From Primulina eburnea (taxonomy: Eukaryota; Streptophyta; Magnoliopsida; Lamiales; Gesneriaceae): a stretch of 64,000 nucleotides of DNA. The notes under the pieces were generated by a model. It did not search any database. It was not told the DNA's origin and worked only from the letters and a program-made list of their open reading frames with translations. Positions 52,292 to 63,225 of this stretch are shown piece after piece; positions within the stretch are counted from its first letter, which is position 1; every line of letters starts with the position of its first letter. The stretch spans positions 3,472,001 to 3,536,000 of the forward strand of contig NC_133105.1 of the NCBI RefSeq assembly GCF_022965805.1, written 5' to 3'. A program made the translations under genes and the position numbers.

Positions 52292-53164
52292 TAGGCATTA
52301 ACCAAAGAACATCCAATAAACCTCAAGGTCCGCAATCCAATTTTACAGGAATAACGAAAGAAATCTTCAACCACCACAAAAAAATCCAAAGCTGTAAATA
52401 TCAATCCAATTTGCTAAAGGCAATGCACAATCACCCTTAATTTCCTCAATCTCAACACGAATTCCATATCAAAACATTACATCACAAGAAGACATCGATT
52501 TCGAACCCCTCAAAAAATTTTCCACATATTAAACAAATAGTCCCAATACCAAAACACACGGAATATGCACGTACGCATGTTAACTTTAGTTACCTTTCAG
52601 CCGGGCAAGAGAATAGCAACCATCTAACCGCGCCGGATCTCCCGGTGCAAAAAAGTTTCCATCGTTTACGAGCAAACTTTCCCGCAACTGGAGATTGAAG
52701 GAAACTCGAGCGGAACTTGCTGTACACGTAGGCGTCGAAACCCTAGATTTGGCGGTGCTTAATCCTTTTGGGGACTCGTGTTTCCAGGACGCTTCGTGTC
52801 TCGTGAGATGTGATTGATGGATTTACTGCTTTTAGAGAGAGAAAACTGTGAGGTGTTGTTCGTTGGTTTTAGAGAGAGAGAGAGAGAGATATATAGGCTT
52901 GGAGAGAAAGAGTCTAATTGCAATTATATGTTTTTCGGATACTTCAACGTGTTGAGTTTTGACTGGGGAAACAAATTCTACTTTAGCCATCCTAAATTCC
53001 TAGTCAAATACAAAATTCCATATATGCGCACACACCACATTTTTTTTATATAATAATAAATTGCTTTCATAAACCAACAGCAAATGAGATGTTCCAACAT
53101 GCTGAACACATTACATTGTCACAGAGAACATTAAATTAAAGCCAGTAAGAAAACATGGACGCGC
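52292..53164. other. Intergenic: MYOB 5' UTR and promoter
   Basis: Upstream region of the minus-strand myosin-binding gene. A splice acceptor-like site and purine/pyrimidine runs suggest a 5' UTR intron. It includes a GA microsatellite. No other gene. Confidence 0.5.
52871..52889 (+). repeat. (AG)n microsatellite in MYOB leader/promoter
   Basis: About nine AG units, i.e. CT on the transcribed strand of the minus-strand gene. CT runs are common in plant 5' leaders. Confidence 0.9.
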
Positions 53165-53335
53165 AAGAACAGCGAGGTGCTTAGGGTTCTTCTGGACTAT
53201 CTCCACCTCTTCCATCTCAAGTGCGTCGATCCGTGGCTGCGCAGCCACCCCACCTGCCCAGTCTGTCGTACTCCACCTATTCCGACATCGTTGGTTCCCT
53301 CTTGCAGCCCGACCCATGGGATTATCATGGTTTGG
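53165..53335 (+). pseudogene. RING-H2 (ATL-type) zinc-finger relic
   Basis: The C-terminal half of a RING-H2 finger can be read: NSEVLRVL, HLFHLKCVDPWLRSHPTCPV and C-R, typical of plant ATL ligases. The first zinc pair (CxxC) is absent upstream, and the Cys normally before the first His is Tyr (DYLHLFH). There is no start codon in a suitable context and no transmembrane part. It is a truncated, non-functional fragment. Confidence 0.8.
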
Positions 53336-56300
53336 CGTAGCTTGTTAAATATATATTATTAGCGATGAATTATATCTGTAATTTCCTTGTATACGTGGAT
53401 AGATCTTGGCCATCTGAATTGGCCACGATTGTCCTGAGATAGTTGACGGGATAATTTAAAATTTTACAATTATTTTTCTAGAGTTTGGACTGCATATATG
53501 CAATTAACAATGCATCCGTGTTTTGGTGTATTCAATCACAATTGATTGTAATACATGCCAGAGGATTTCAATTTTAAAAATTAATTATAAGTGATCAACT
53601 GTACTATATTATATCAGGGAAAAGGTTTATTATGTTAGCACGGAATATAGCATCCATTGTCGAATGAGAAAATAGTCAATATGCATGTTTGCTCATTTGT
53701 GTTTTGGTCTGGTATTGGATTTTAGTCTTGTAAGTTAAATTATGTTTTAACTTTTCATTTTTTTTTTTTCGAAATGTTAATGTCATACTAGAAAATATTG
53801 ACGTGATGTTGAAAAATACTGATACGATATCGAAAATGATAACGTCTCCGGGCTCACGTAAATCCTCCTTAAAAAATGACTAAAACCAAAGTACACCCTA
53901 AATTATAAGATCAAAACTCAAAATTTAGGTTGTGTTTTAGTTTTTAGTATTTTTTATAAGATCAAAACTCAAAATTGAATAATTACATGACCAAAATACA
54001 AAATGATAGATTTTTCGGACCATTTTGATTATTATCTCTTATTGAATATATAAATGACAACTCGCTTCTGGGCATTTTTCGGAAACTTCTATTATATCTA
54101 TTTTATTTTATTTTTAAAAAAAAAAGAAATTTCCGCTGTCGAACGAATGGGCTGTGAGTTGTGATTATTGGAACCTGATAGTGTGGTATTGTTTTAGTCG
54201 AAAAACGATGGGGAGAGAAAGCTGTTTAAGGGAAATATTAAAATATAATATATTTGACATGCGAAAAATTATAATATATATTTTATATTTCAAAAAACGA
54301 ATTTCAACTACATTTTTTTTATCACGAAAATAAATATATTTTATTTCTATCAACCTAACATATCGTAATTGAAATTAAAATTTAAAGTTCAACTAATATA
54401 TCAGCAAAATCATAGAGCATAACTTTTTTACTCGGTGTTTCTTCTTAAATAATTACGAAGAAAATTATGTTTGCATCTTTTATAATTTTTTTGATCATCT
54501 CAAAATTGAGTCTTGATATTGTATATTTCAATTTTGATAATTTTAATTTTTTATTTTTTGTCGTAGGCGTATATGTGACACGCGTTATGTTGAAGTCAAG
54601 TAAGTGTCATATGGATTCCATATCAAAAAATATTTAAATTGAAATTTGATAATATGCATAACCAAAATTATAAAAGACAATATTAAATATAATAATGGGT
54701 AATTGATTTCGAGTTAGTAAGCATTGGAGTTCTAGATTTCATCTAAAAAATCTAATAATTTCACATCCACACGATTCCACCTGTCCAATGTACGTAGAAC
54801 TCGATGATAATTATAGTCAAGTCAACCCTTTCCCACATTCCTCTATATTTCATTAAATTCTTCGAAACAACACTTGTAAACAACACATGGACCAATAATC
54901 CAGTTGTGGTTGTATCCTCAGAAAGAACAGAAAATAGAAAAAGTCGAAAAGAAAGATCAAGATTTTGGTATGGGTGGGATAGGAAATTTTCTTTCTATGA
55001 AGTCGACATTTCTTGGTGAAATAGCTGTTGGTGGGTTCTTGCAGGTATGTCTCTGCAAACCTAAGAATTTATAGGAATTTTTTTAAAAAAGAAAGCATTT
55101 ATATTTTTTTTTTCTGAGCTGAATTCTTCGTAAAGTTATTGTTTAATAAGAAGAGTAGATAGCGGATAACAGCTTCGGTTTTTTAATGGTGCAGCTTCAT
55201 TTAAATTCTTATTAATCCTAGTTCGATTCATTCATCATGTATATACATCCATGATTGGATTTTCTGTTCGAATCATGGATCAAAACCAGGAATTTCGATC
55301 ATATATTTATTGGACATGATATAATATATCTTATTAGTAAAATTATGGTTTATTTTTAAAAATAAATTGTTACTTATGGTTTTTCATGATACACATGTTT
55401 TCATTCTATTGCAGGATCTACAAGATCTCCAAAATATTGCATGAGGTATGCTTTTGAGTAGTGTGTGTGTGCATTACATGGATTTGGAGGAGAAAAATGT
55501 CGTGAACTTGGATTATTAGCTTCCGAAGTCCATCATGCTTCCTCCATCATACCAACCTTAGTACCTTACAACATATCAAAATTTCGTGCAAACAATAATA
55601 TATCATAAAATTAATAGTTTAATTGGACATTTTGATTCAAGATATGAGTCCCATACATGTTAAATTACCAGAGTCGCAAAGATACTGTATAACAGAAGAA
55701 AAATGTGAGAATCGGCGGAAATTTTTGTGCTATAGAAATGATGAAAGTACTTGTGATTTGGTGTATTCAATAACGATTGCTTGTAATACATGCCAATTGT
55801 TTCAAGGAGTGCTGATGCGGCATTTGATTAAAAGAAGACCAAAAAAATAAAGAATGGACAACTTAGATGACTAAATTACCTATTGTAAAAGTTAGCAAAC
55901 GATAATATTTCTCCTTGTAATAAAATCATTTTTCCTATTATCAACAATTTCAAGTAAACGTGCCGGGTAATTGTGTTCTTATAAAATCAAATTAAAGGAG
56001 AGGATTAGGCATGCGCGTAAATTCCCAGCTGGGAATCTCCCTTTGCTCAATGATAGGTCTCCAATATATCATAAAGAAAACCAGGTTCCAACAATGGAGA
56101 TCCAGCAGGTGCGATAAAGTGTTGCGTCCAGAGTGTCTGTAAACTGAACCTTTGTAAATGTTCTCTGAACAAAACAGAGAAATATTTAACAATTCGGTGG
56201 TCGCCACACATATCACAATCGAATTCAGAACAATTTTTTTTCAATATTTTCATCTTTTGCGCGCGTAAGAACTCAGTAATCATGGATTAAGTACATTTTC

Positions 56301-57468
56301 AGCATCTACAATATCTTTAGTGCTTCATACTTGGAAGCAGACATCAAAATATGAAATACTAAACTTCGGAGACAATCTCAAAGGCCAGTGTGCCGGGATA
56401 TGTTAGCCTAAGCTCGCGTCTACTCGTTCCAAGCTTCTTTCAAACATAATCCCAAACAGAGGAATCAGCTAAGCCACAGGTATATAATGTTATAAATATA
56501 TCATGCAATACACATCGCCCAATACTTGCAATGATCATTAGAAAAGACACCAGAGAGCACACACATGATAAAGATCATCAAAACATTTGAATACAAAGCT
56601 ATAACAGCTTCAACCCAATAAAAACGAACTACACGATAAAAGCATATGAAAAGGGGTGGCACAATCCAACAACACAGAGAATTCAAAGTCAGATTACACA
56701 CTCCACAATGCAATAATATGATATTTAGAACCTTGCGAGAATGGAAAAAGCGTTGCGATAATTGAAAAAGCGCACACATAGCGAACATGTTAAACACACA
56801 GTAGATTCAACAAATTGCTGCAGGAAAGCACATAATCATGGCATCGTCTCTGGAGGGCGTTATCTCCACTTATGTATGAAACAGTAGATGATGTATTCAA
56901 AAATATGCGGATGCATATCATAATTATATGTGTGCAAACATTTCATTTATACTAAAAGAGGCAGATAGATTTTCAGGCCTACTAAGTGTTTTGTCCACCC
57001 CACCCACCCCCCCGGAAAACCCCCTTTTTATGAAAAACCAGTCAAAATAATTTTACTCTCTAAATTGCCTTTACTGGATGGGCTGGATAAACACAAACGC
57101 ACGGGATCACAGAACAAAATCCAAACAAGAAGATTCCCAGAAACAGAACAAAGCCAATGAACAGAATATAGCATGATTAGAACCCAATTCTAGGTCTTTG
57201 GAAACCAAAGAATCCACCTCGAACAGGTTAATTATCCTCCCAAGTCACAATCAGAAGGTGATATTCCAAGAAATTAATGGCTAGGTGGTACACTCCTGTT
57301 CAAGAATCGTTTACTGGTATCAATAACGTATTTTAAACAACATAAAATATACATACAAATAAATAAAACTACTGCATAATTTAACAGCACTTAACTGAAT
57401 ACTGATTCGAAAAGAATACAAAATTCGAATCCAACTTCATATAATGCTGATAAATGTAATTTTATCTA
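53336..57468. other. Long intergenic region
   Basis: AT-rich, about 4.1 kb. It contains a possible small spliced transcript (54997-55444, listed separately) and, on the right, the 3' UTR of the mTERF gene. Minus-strand ORFs at 56283-56047 and 56797-56501 have no family resemblance. A C-rich run (cccacccacccccccgg) sits near 56997. Confidence 0.5.
54997..55444 (+). other. Possible small spliced transcript with a 25-codon ORF
   Basis: A short ORF (MKSTFLGEIAVGGFLQ, 54997-55044) ends exactly at a good donor (cag|gtatgt). An acceptor at 55414 (ctattgcag) continues the frame as DLQDLQNIA-stop, and a further donor (gag|gtatgc) follows at once. Splice signals are good but the ORF is tiny and has no known relative. 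It could be a long non-coding or primary miRNA transcript, or chance. Confidence 0.25.
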
Positions 57469-58464
57469 TCATACATTATCACGATCGATATTTGTATCAG
57501 TACACCACAAGGGAGAGGCTCTGACCGGGATAGAAGAACCGCAGTAGACCTCCAATTGATCCCGAAACCGCCCCTCAGAGGACTTCAACATCATAGCCAA
57601 TGACAAGCACACTTGTTTTTCCACACACATTTTGTGCCTGGGCTTTATCCTATTATCAAAACTAAAGGAAAAGTACTGTGGGAAGGCAACCAATTCTTTC
57701 AACTCCCTCCCCATTTCCACAACAAAGTAATCGAATTTTGGCTTCAGATTCTCCTTTATACTATAACAAAACAATCTTGGGAACCTCCTGAACATCACTA
57801 CAGTGTCCATGTAAGAAAAACCCAGTTTCTGCAAGTACTCAATTCGGGGAATGAACTTGGATTCAACGCAGCAGGACAAAAGAAAGGCACAATTAGCAAC
57901 GTTTTCAATGCCGATGGTACCCTGGAGGAAGTAGAGAGTAGGCCGGAGCTGGCGGTCGACACTGCGGGTTAATAGACGTGGGCGGCGGTGAATAACATGG
58001 CGGAGATTAACAGCATCCACGTGGGCTTCACGAAGGAGGAAAGTGGCGGCCGGGATGATGATCATGGATGTTGGGGAAGTTAACAAATCAGGGCACATGG
58101 CGAAAATACGGCGGAGATCCTGCACGGTGAGACCCAGTGAAAATAGGAAGTCGACAGTGCATTTAACCTGGAAAAGGGGTGCAGAAATCAAAGGCGGGTG
58201 GGAGTGGAGGCAGTAAAGGGAGTCCACACCCAAAGAGTCTAAATAGAGAAGCAATTCTTGAAGGGGAGGGGAGGAACTGGCTTGTGAGGTTTCGTTTTCA
58301 GGGGATATAACGAGGGAGGGGGATTTGGGTAGAGAGGGAAGGGCAACCGCGGAGAATTTGGGAGGTAAGTGTAGGTGATTGGAGCGGGAAATGAAGGGAA
58401 ATTGTGGGTTGTGGAGGTGGAAGGGTGAGGTGGGGGTTGAGAGGAAACGGAGAGCTTCTTGCAT
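57469..58464 (-). CDS. mTERF family protein, probably plastid-targeted
   Basis: Intronless 331-aa member of the plant mTERF (mitochondrial transcription termination factor) family, helical-repeat proteins that bind organellar nucleic acid. The first ~60 residues are rich in Ser/Pro/Leu/Phe with few acids (FLSTPTSPFHLHNPQF) and fit an organelle transit peptide. mTERF repeats follow: LGLTVQDLRRIFAMCPDLLT, RHVIHRRPRLLTRSVDRQLR, YLQKLGFSYMDTVVMFRRFP and FPQYFSFSFDNRIKPRH. The C-terminus is SIPVRASPLWCTDTN. It resembles the short plastid mTERFs typified by SOLDAT10, but I cannot fix the orthologue. The neighbouring peroxiredoxin gene is divergent, with the start codons about 1.4 kb apart and repeats between them. 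Confidence 0.9.
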   Translation of the reverse strand: MQEALRFLSTPTSPFHLHNPQFPFISRSNHLHLPPKFSAVALPSLPKSPSLVISPENETSQASSSPPLQELLLYLDSLGVDSLYCLHSHPPLISAPLFQVKCTVDFLFSLGLTVQDLRRIFAMCPDLLTSPTSMIIIPAATFLLREAHVDAVNLRHVIHRRPRLLTRSVDRQLRPTLYFLQGTIGIENVANCAFLLSCCVESKFIPRIEYLQKLGFSYMDTVVMFRRFPRLFCYSIKENLKPKFDYFVVEMGRELKELVAFPQYFSFSFDNRIKPRHKMCVEKQVCLSLAMMLKSSEGRFRDQLEVYCGSSIPVRASPLWCTDTNIDRDNV

Positions 58465-58845
58465 GGTAGCTGCTACATTCTCTGATTCGATGGAGATGAA
58501 TGCTGGCGGCGGCGGTGAAGCGGAAGAAGCTAAAGTACAGAAGCTTTGTATGTGAATGTTATCTTGATTGATCAGCTGCCAAATCTCTGTATCTCATATA
58601 TATGTACAAATAATACATCAACACTAGAGATTGATTGGATAAAGAAATTATTTTATCAACAATAATTTTATTATTATTTTAATATATATATATATTTTTA
58701 AAATTATTATAATTATTTTAAAAATATTACCGTAATTTAGATTTTTTTATATATAAATTATTTTATCTTTTCAATTGATACAGCTTACATTGTCACATGA
58801 AAATTAATTAACAAAAGACGTGACATTTATTTTATTGATAAAAAC

Positions 58846-58998
58846 ATGTGTGAACGGTTTCAAGGATCGTATTTTATGAGACAGATCTCTTATTTAAGTC
58901 ATCCATAAAAAATTTTTACTTTTTATTTTAAATATCAATAGAGTTGAATTGTCTCACAGATAAAGATTCGTGAGACCGTCTCACAAGAGATTTATTCA
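58846..58998 (+). repeat. MITE copy E ('gagacggtctcac' family)
   Basis: 'ggatcgtattttatgagaca', 'aagtcatccataaaaaattt', 'attgtctcacagataaagat' and the right end 'cgtgagaccgtctcacaaga'. The left terminus is mutated. Confidence 0.75.
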
Positions 58999-59007
58999 GT
59001 TAGACAA

Positions 59008-59185
59008 AAAACTTGTGTGAGATGATCTCATGGGTCGTATTTTGTAAGACAAATCTCTTATTTAGGTCATCCATGAAAAAATATTACTTTTTATGCAGAG
59101 AATATTACTTTTATTGTGAATATCGGTAGGGTTGACTCGTCTCATAGATAAAAATTATTGAGACCGTCTCACAAAAGATCTAATC
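59008..59185 (+). repeat. MITE copy F ('gagacggtctcac' family)
   Basis: Nearly full length: left end 'cttgtgtgagatgatctcat', internal 'ggtcatccatgaaaaaatat', 'attgtgaatatcggtagggt', and right end 'gagaccgtctcacaaaagat'. It lies ten bases after copy E in the same orientation. Confidence 0.8.
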
Positions 59186-59248
59186 TTATAATTATTATGA
59201 TCATACGAAACTCGTTAGGGTCGGCTCATAACTCGAACCCGAACGTAC

Positions 59249-59670
59249 ATGCAATGCCCGAGATTTTATTTGATAATTTGCAATTATTGATTTATAATTT
59301 GCTGTAATTATGGACGGAAAAGATTGGACCGGGAAAGACGAGAAAATACATCGCACACATTTCATGTAATTTCTCGTCTTTCTCGATCCGATCCTTTCCG
59401 TTCATAATTACAGTAAATTATAAATCAATAATTGTAAATTATCAAATAAAATCCCGAGCATTACAATACATCCCTAACCTAACTGCTTAAAATCTATTTG
59501 TCAAATTATTTTCTTTCAGGTATTTTCTCGTCTTTCCGGTCCGATCCTTTCCGTCCATAATTACAACAAATTATAAATCAATAATTACAAATTATCAAAT
59601 AAAATCCCGGACATTACAGTACATCCCTAACCTAGCTGCTTAAAATCTATTATTCAAATCATTTTCTAAA
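59249..59670. repeat. Long inverted repeat with a third direct copy
   Basis: The left arm (59249 to about 59350) and right arm (about 59365-59470) are inverted copies of ~100 bp at roughly 90% identity by eye, separated by a ~15-bp loop; shared core words are 'ataatttgc/t', 'attgatttataattt' and 'aagacgagaaa'. A further direct copy of the right arm plus ~50 bp more ('catccctaacctagctgctt') follows at about 59521-59670. A transcript through it would fold into a long hairpin. Confidence 0.85.
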
Positions 59671-59874
59671 ACAACAAACAATTTTCATAAACATCGAAAA
59701 TAAAGCTCGATGTATGCTTCATGATAATAATAATGATTAAAATAAATAATAATAATAATATAAACAAATAAATAAATAAAGTTAAATATAATTTCCATAT
59801 ACAAGGACATGGTGGTCACAGCAGCTGTGTGCGCTTATCCACCCATCACTCTTCACCCCCAAACCAGAGCGATA

Positions 59875-62444
59875 ATGGCGTGTTCGGCTGCTGCTTCAAT
59901 GGCCGCTCTGCTATCATCCAACCCCGTTATAAAACCCTCCATCTTCTCCAAACCCGCTACAGGTAAATCTCTGTCCAATTCTCAATCCATTGCACTTGCT
60001 TCCTCATTCTCCGGTCTCTGCAAAACTTCTGTATCCCACGCTTCCTCGTCTTCGACCTCCAAAAGATGCAGTTTCATCGTCCGTGCTGTAAGTATATATA
60101 TGTTGGATTTCCATCTTTGACTTCCACTTTCAGTTAGTTTTTTTATTGCGACCGTGTTGCAGAATCTGAAAGATTCTTTTTTTATAAATGCATATTTCAG
60201 TAGTGGAAGACAGAAAATTTAGTTGAATTTCTGGAATTAGTTGCTATTTTAGATGGGTTTTTAACCAGGGATGTTCTTGTGTTCTATTTTGCCTGGAATT
60301 CCTGATACTGGTAAAAGGTCAGACATATCTTTTGATTCTTAAGCTCGCAGTTTACGTTAATCTAGCTGGATATTTCTTTGTGTCTGGATGGTGTAGATTA
60401 TATTTGACAGATGTTTTATTTAATCTCAATTTTGTTGTTTTTGGTGAGATCAAGACCAAAGAAGTTTGTCAATATATGTCTTTTACAAAGACGAATTCCG
60501 ATTTTGAATTTAGAAGACTTCATAGATACGTGGACAGTTGTTAAAAGTTTATATCTTGGGGATAATGACCGAATTTGCATTTTCCCTATCGGTTAAATAT
60601 TGGCTCCGTGTTTTTGTAGCATGCCTTTATGTACTTTAAACCTCTATTCTTGTTGTGATACCTCTATTCTTGTTGTGATTGTGTAACTTTCTTGACAGAG
60701 TGAACTTCCACTGGTCGGGAATACAGCTCCAGATTTTGAGGCAGAAGCTGTGTTTGATCAGGAATTTATCAAGGTGAACCGAAGGAGAACACCGAATAAA
60801 CTAACCTGTTAAAGTGTTCCTTTATCGGAAATTCAAAGACGTATTAAAGTTGATCGATTTCCACAATTTTTTTTTTAAAGATGGTGCTTTATGCTGATGG
60901 TGCTATTTAATTCACTCAGTTTTTCAAGATTATTTTTACCATAGGTGCCATCATCAGCTAGATCATCTTTTTGGGAATTGCTTGTTTGATTGGATCATCA
61001 TTATGTTATACACATCACTTTCTAGTACTACCAATTGATGTTCAGCTTAAGAGAACCTAATAGTTATTTCCAACTATTTATTTTTCCACTTTTGATTGTT
61101 GGAAGTTAAAGTATCTGGTAATCTTGATGTTTAATCTTCTCTGACCTCAGTCATTGTATTTACATCCTGGTTCAAACGTTGTGCACCATGTGCTTAAGTA
61201 TTTTTCGTGCAGGTTAAACTCTCAGAGTACATTGGGAAAAAGTATGTTATTCTGTTTTTCTACCCGCTGGACTTCACATTTGTTTGCCCTACGGGTGAGT
61301 ATGAAACTGAATCGGTGACTTTAAATTTCACCACATTTTCTGGATGTTGGCTGCTACTGATGCAGTTTATAACTCTGTGCTTGATTTTTTTCTTCAGAGA
61401 TCACTGCTTTCAGTGACAGATATGGAGAATTTCAAAAATTGAACACAGAGGTGTTAGGCGTTTCAGTAGACAGTGTGGTTAGTTTAATCTTTAACTCAAA
61501 CTGGTAACAATTTCTTGTTTTGTAACTACTCTCTAACTCTTAATATATTGTTAATGAACGCTTATCCTTGGAACTGAGAGGCTATTTACTTTTATTATGA
61601 TGTAGTGTCAATGACAAGTAGTAATTTTGTACGTTCAGTACCTATTGTCTACTCGAGTCTTTAATACTCTAGTGGTTCTTACAGAATCTTGTATCAAGTT
61701 GAGCTGCATTGACATACTACTGTATAATACTCTTGTAGTTTTCCCATCTTGCATGGATTCAAACAGAGAGAAAGTCGGGAGGTTTGGGTGATTTGAACTA
61801 TCCACTGGTATCTGACGTCACCAAATCCATTTCAAAATCATACGGCGTTCTGATTCCCGATCAGGTATGTATATATTGTTTGTCCATTTATTATTCTCAT
61901 ATATCGTGCAAACTATTCTTGAGTTTATATCTATCGAAGTTGATGATTAAGAGTTGGCACCGAATAGACATCTTATAATTATTTGTGCTGTTGATTCAGG
62001 GCATTGCATTGAGGGGGCTTTTTATCATTGACAAGGAAGGGGTTATTCAACACTCCACCATCAATAATCTTGGTATTGGTCGTAGCGTTGATGAAACCTT
62101 GAGAACTCTTCAGGTGATCTGATATGTTTTATAGAACCAAATGTTCTTGTTATTTAGTTCAGCTATCTGTCGGAACAATGAACGAAATGCGTGCACTAGG
62201 ATGATGTATTTTTTAAAAAGATTTTATTATTTACACCATTATAGGATGATGTATTTTCAAAAAGATTTGATTTTTCACCAGTAATGACTTTTGTTAATCT
62301 GATGCACTTGTTACTCCAAACGTGTAGGCTCTGCGATATGTGCAAGAAAACCCTGACGAAGTATGCCCAGCCGGATGGAAACCAGGGGAGAAGACCATGA
62401 AGCCAGATCCCAAGCTTAGCAAGGAATTCTTTGCTGCTGTTTAA
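59875..62444 (+). CDS. BAS1: 2-Cys peroxiredoxin BAS1, chloroplastic
   Basis: Plastid thiol peroxidase of 268 aa that reduces H2O2 and alkyl peroxides and is recycled by thioredoxins/NTRC. Seven exons: 59875-60087, 60699-60773, 61213-61294, 61398-61477, 61739-61864, 62000-62113, 62328-62444 (807 nt, in frame). The Ser/Ala-rich N-terminus is a transit peptide; the mature part begins near [20 protein letters not shown]. The peroxidatic Cys is in [12 protein letters not shown] (Cys 121) and the resolving Cys in [12 protein letters not shown] (Cys 243). The GGLG motif and an aromatic-pair C-terminus (KEFFAAV), which mark the overoxidation-sensitive typical 2-Cys class, are present. An in-frame ATG at 59809 would add 22 residues; 59875 ([12 protein letters not shown]) gives the more usual transit-peptide start, but the upstream start is possible. 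Confidence 0.96.
60641..60680 (+). repeat. 20-bp tandem duplication in PRX intron 1
   Basis: The 20-mer cctctattcttgttgtgata is repeated back to back, with one difference in the last base, close to the intron 1 acceptor. Confidence 0.95.
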
Positions 62445-63225
62445 GTTCACCCGAATACCGGTTCGCTTTAACCTGCCGTTTATAGAGGCTGTAGAAAGTT
62501 TTGTAGCCATGTAACCAGATTGAGTTTGCTCTTGAGAGTTTGAGTGCTTGGGAATGACTGTTAAATTGAATGGATGATTCTTTCACGTAAGAATAATGTT
62601 TTATGACTTTCAATGAGAGGATGATGAATTTGGCACTCGCAAAGAAAACATGAAACTCTTGTAAAATCTACACGAGGTATTTGAAAATTCTCACGTGTTA
62701 ATCAACTTATATTGGCCTTCATGGGATCCGCTCTTGAAATCAGACATGTTTCGCCAAATTGGATGGTAAATATCATTTTCTTGAACTAGAATATCTTGAA
62801 TCTGGATGAAGAAGGATAATAATCATGCAGCGGTAGGAGGATTCCAGTGAAGGACAGGGTATTCAGAACAGCTACGTTAAGTAAATTTATCTTCAAGTAA
62901 AACACAAGGAAGTCGAGTTTACATCAACTCCGATCAAGTCAAAGGATATATTCCTCCTGTATTATATACGGTTGGATGTAAACATTTCTAATATCTATAT
63001 ATTTTGATGCATCCAACAATACATACCACACGAAAAATATTCCTTCTGACAGGCACATAGCACAAACCAAACTTTTATCCATTTATAATTCAGTCATTTG
63101 CTACGGCCGTATAGTTTCAAAATAACAAAAAAGTAAGGCAAGTGTGCAGCGGAGCTGTCGATATATGTATATATACCAAATATTGTATGCCCAAAATTTG
63201 ATGATACTTGTTCGTCAGCAAAACA
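62445..63225. other. Intergenic between convergent PRX and LOG genes
   Basis: 3' UTRs of the two convergent genes and a short spacer. Nothing else recognised. Confidence 0.6.

Larger units (their letters stand above)
58465..59874. other. Divergent intergenic region between mTERF and 2-Cys PRX genes
   Basis: Promoter space for both genes, largely occupied by two MITE copies and the hairpin repeat listed separately. About 150 bp of AT-rich sequence with AAT/AAATA runs precede the PRX leader. Confidence 0.6.

Noticed and set aside
55992..56797. Minus-strand ORFs downstream of mTERF, one with a CDMCGDHR stretch
   Set aside because: No domain pattern holds up; the Cys residues do not form a zinc motif. 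Likely 3' flanking sequence.
57613..57972. 119-codon plus-strand ORF
   Set aside because: Antisense shadow of the intronless mTERF gene.
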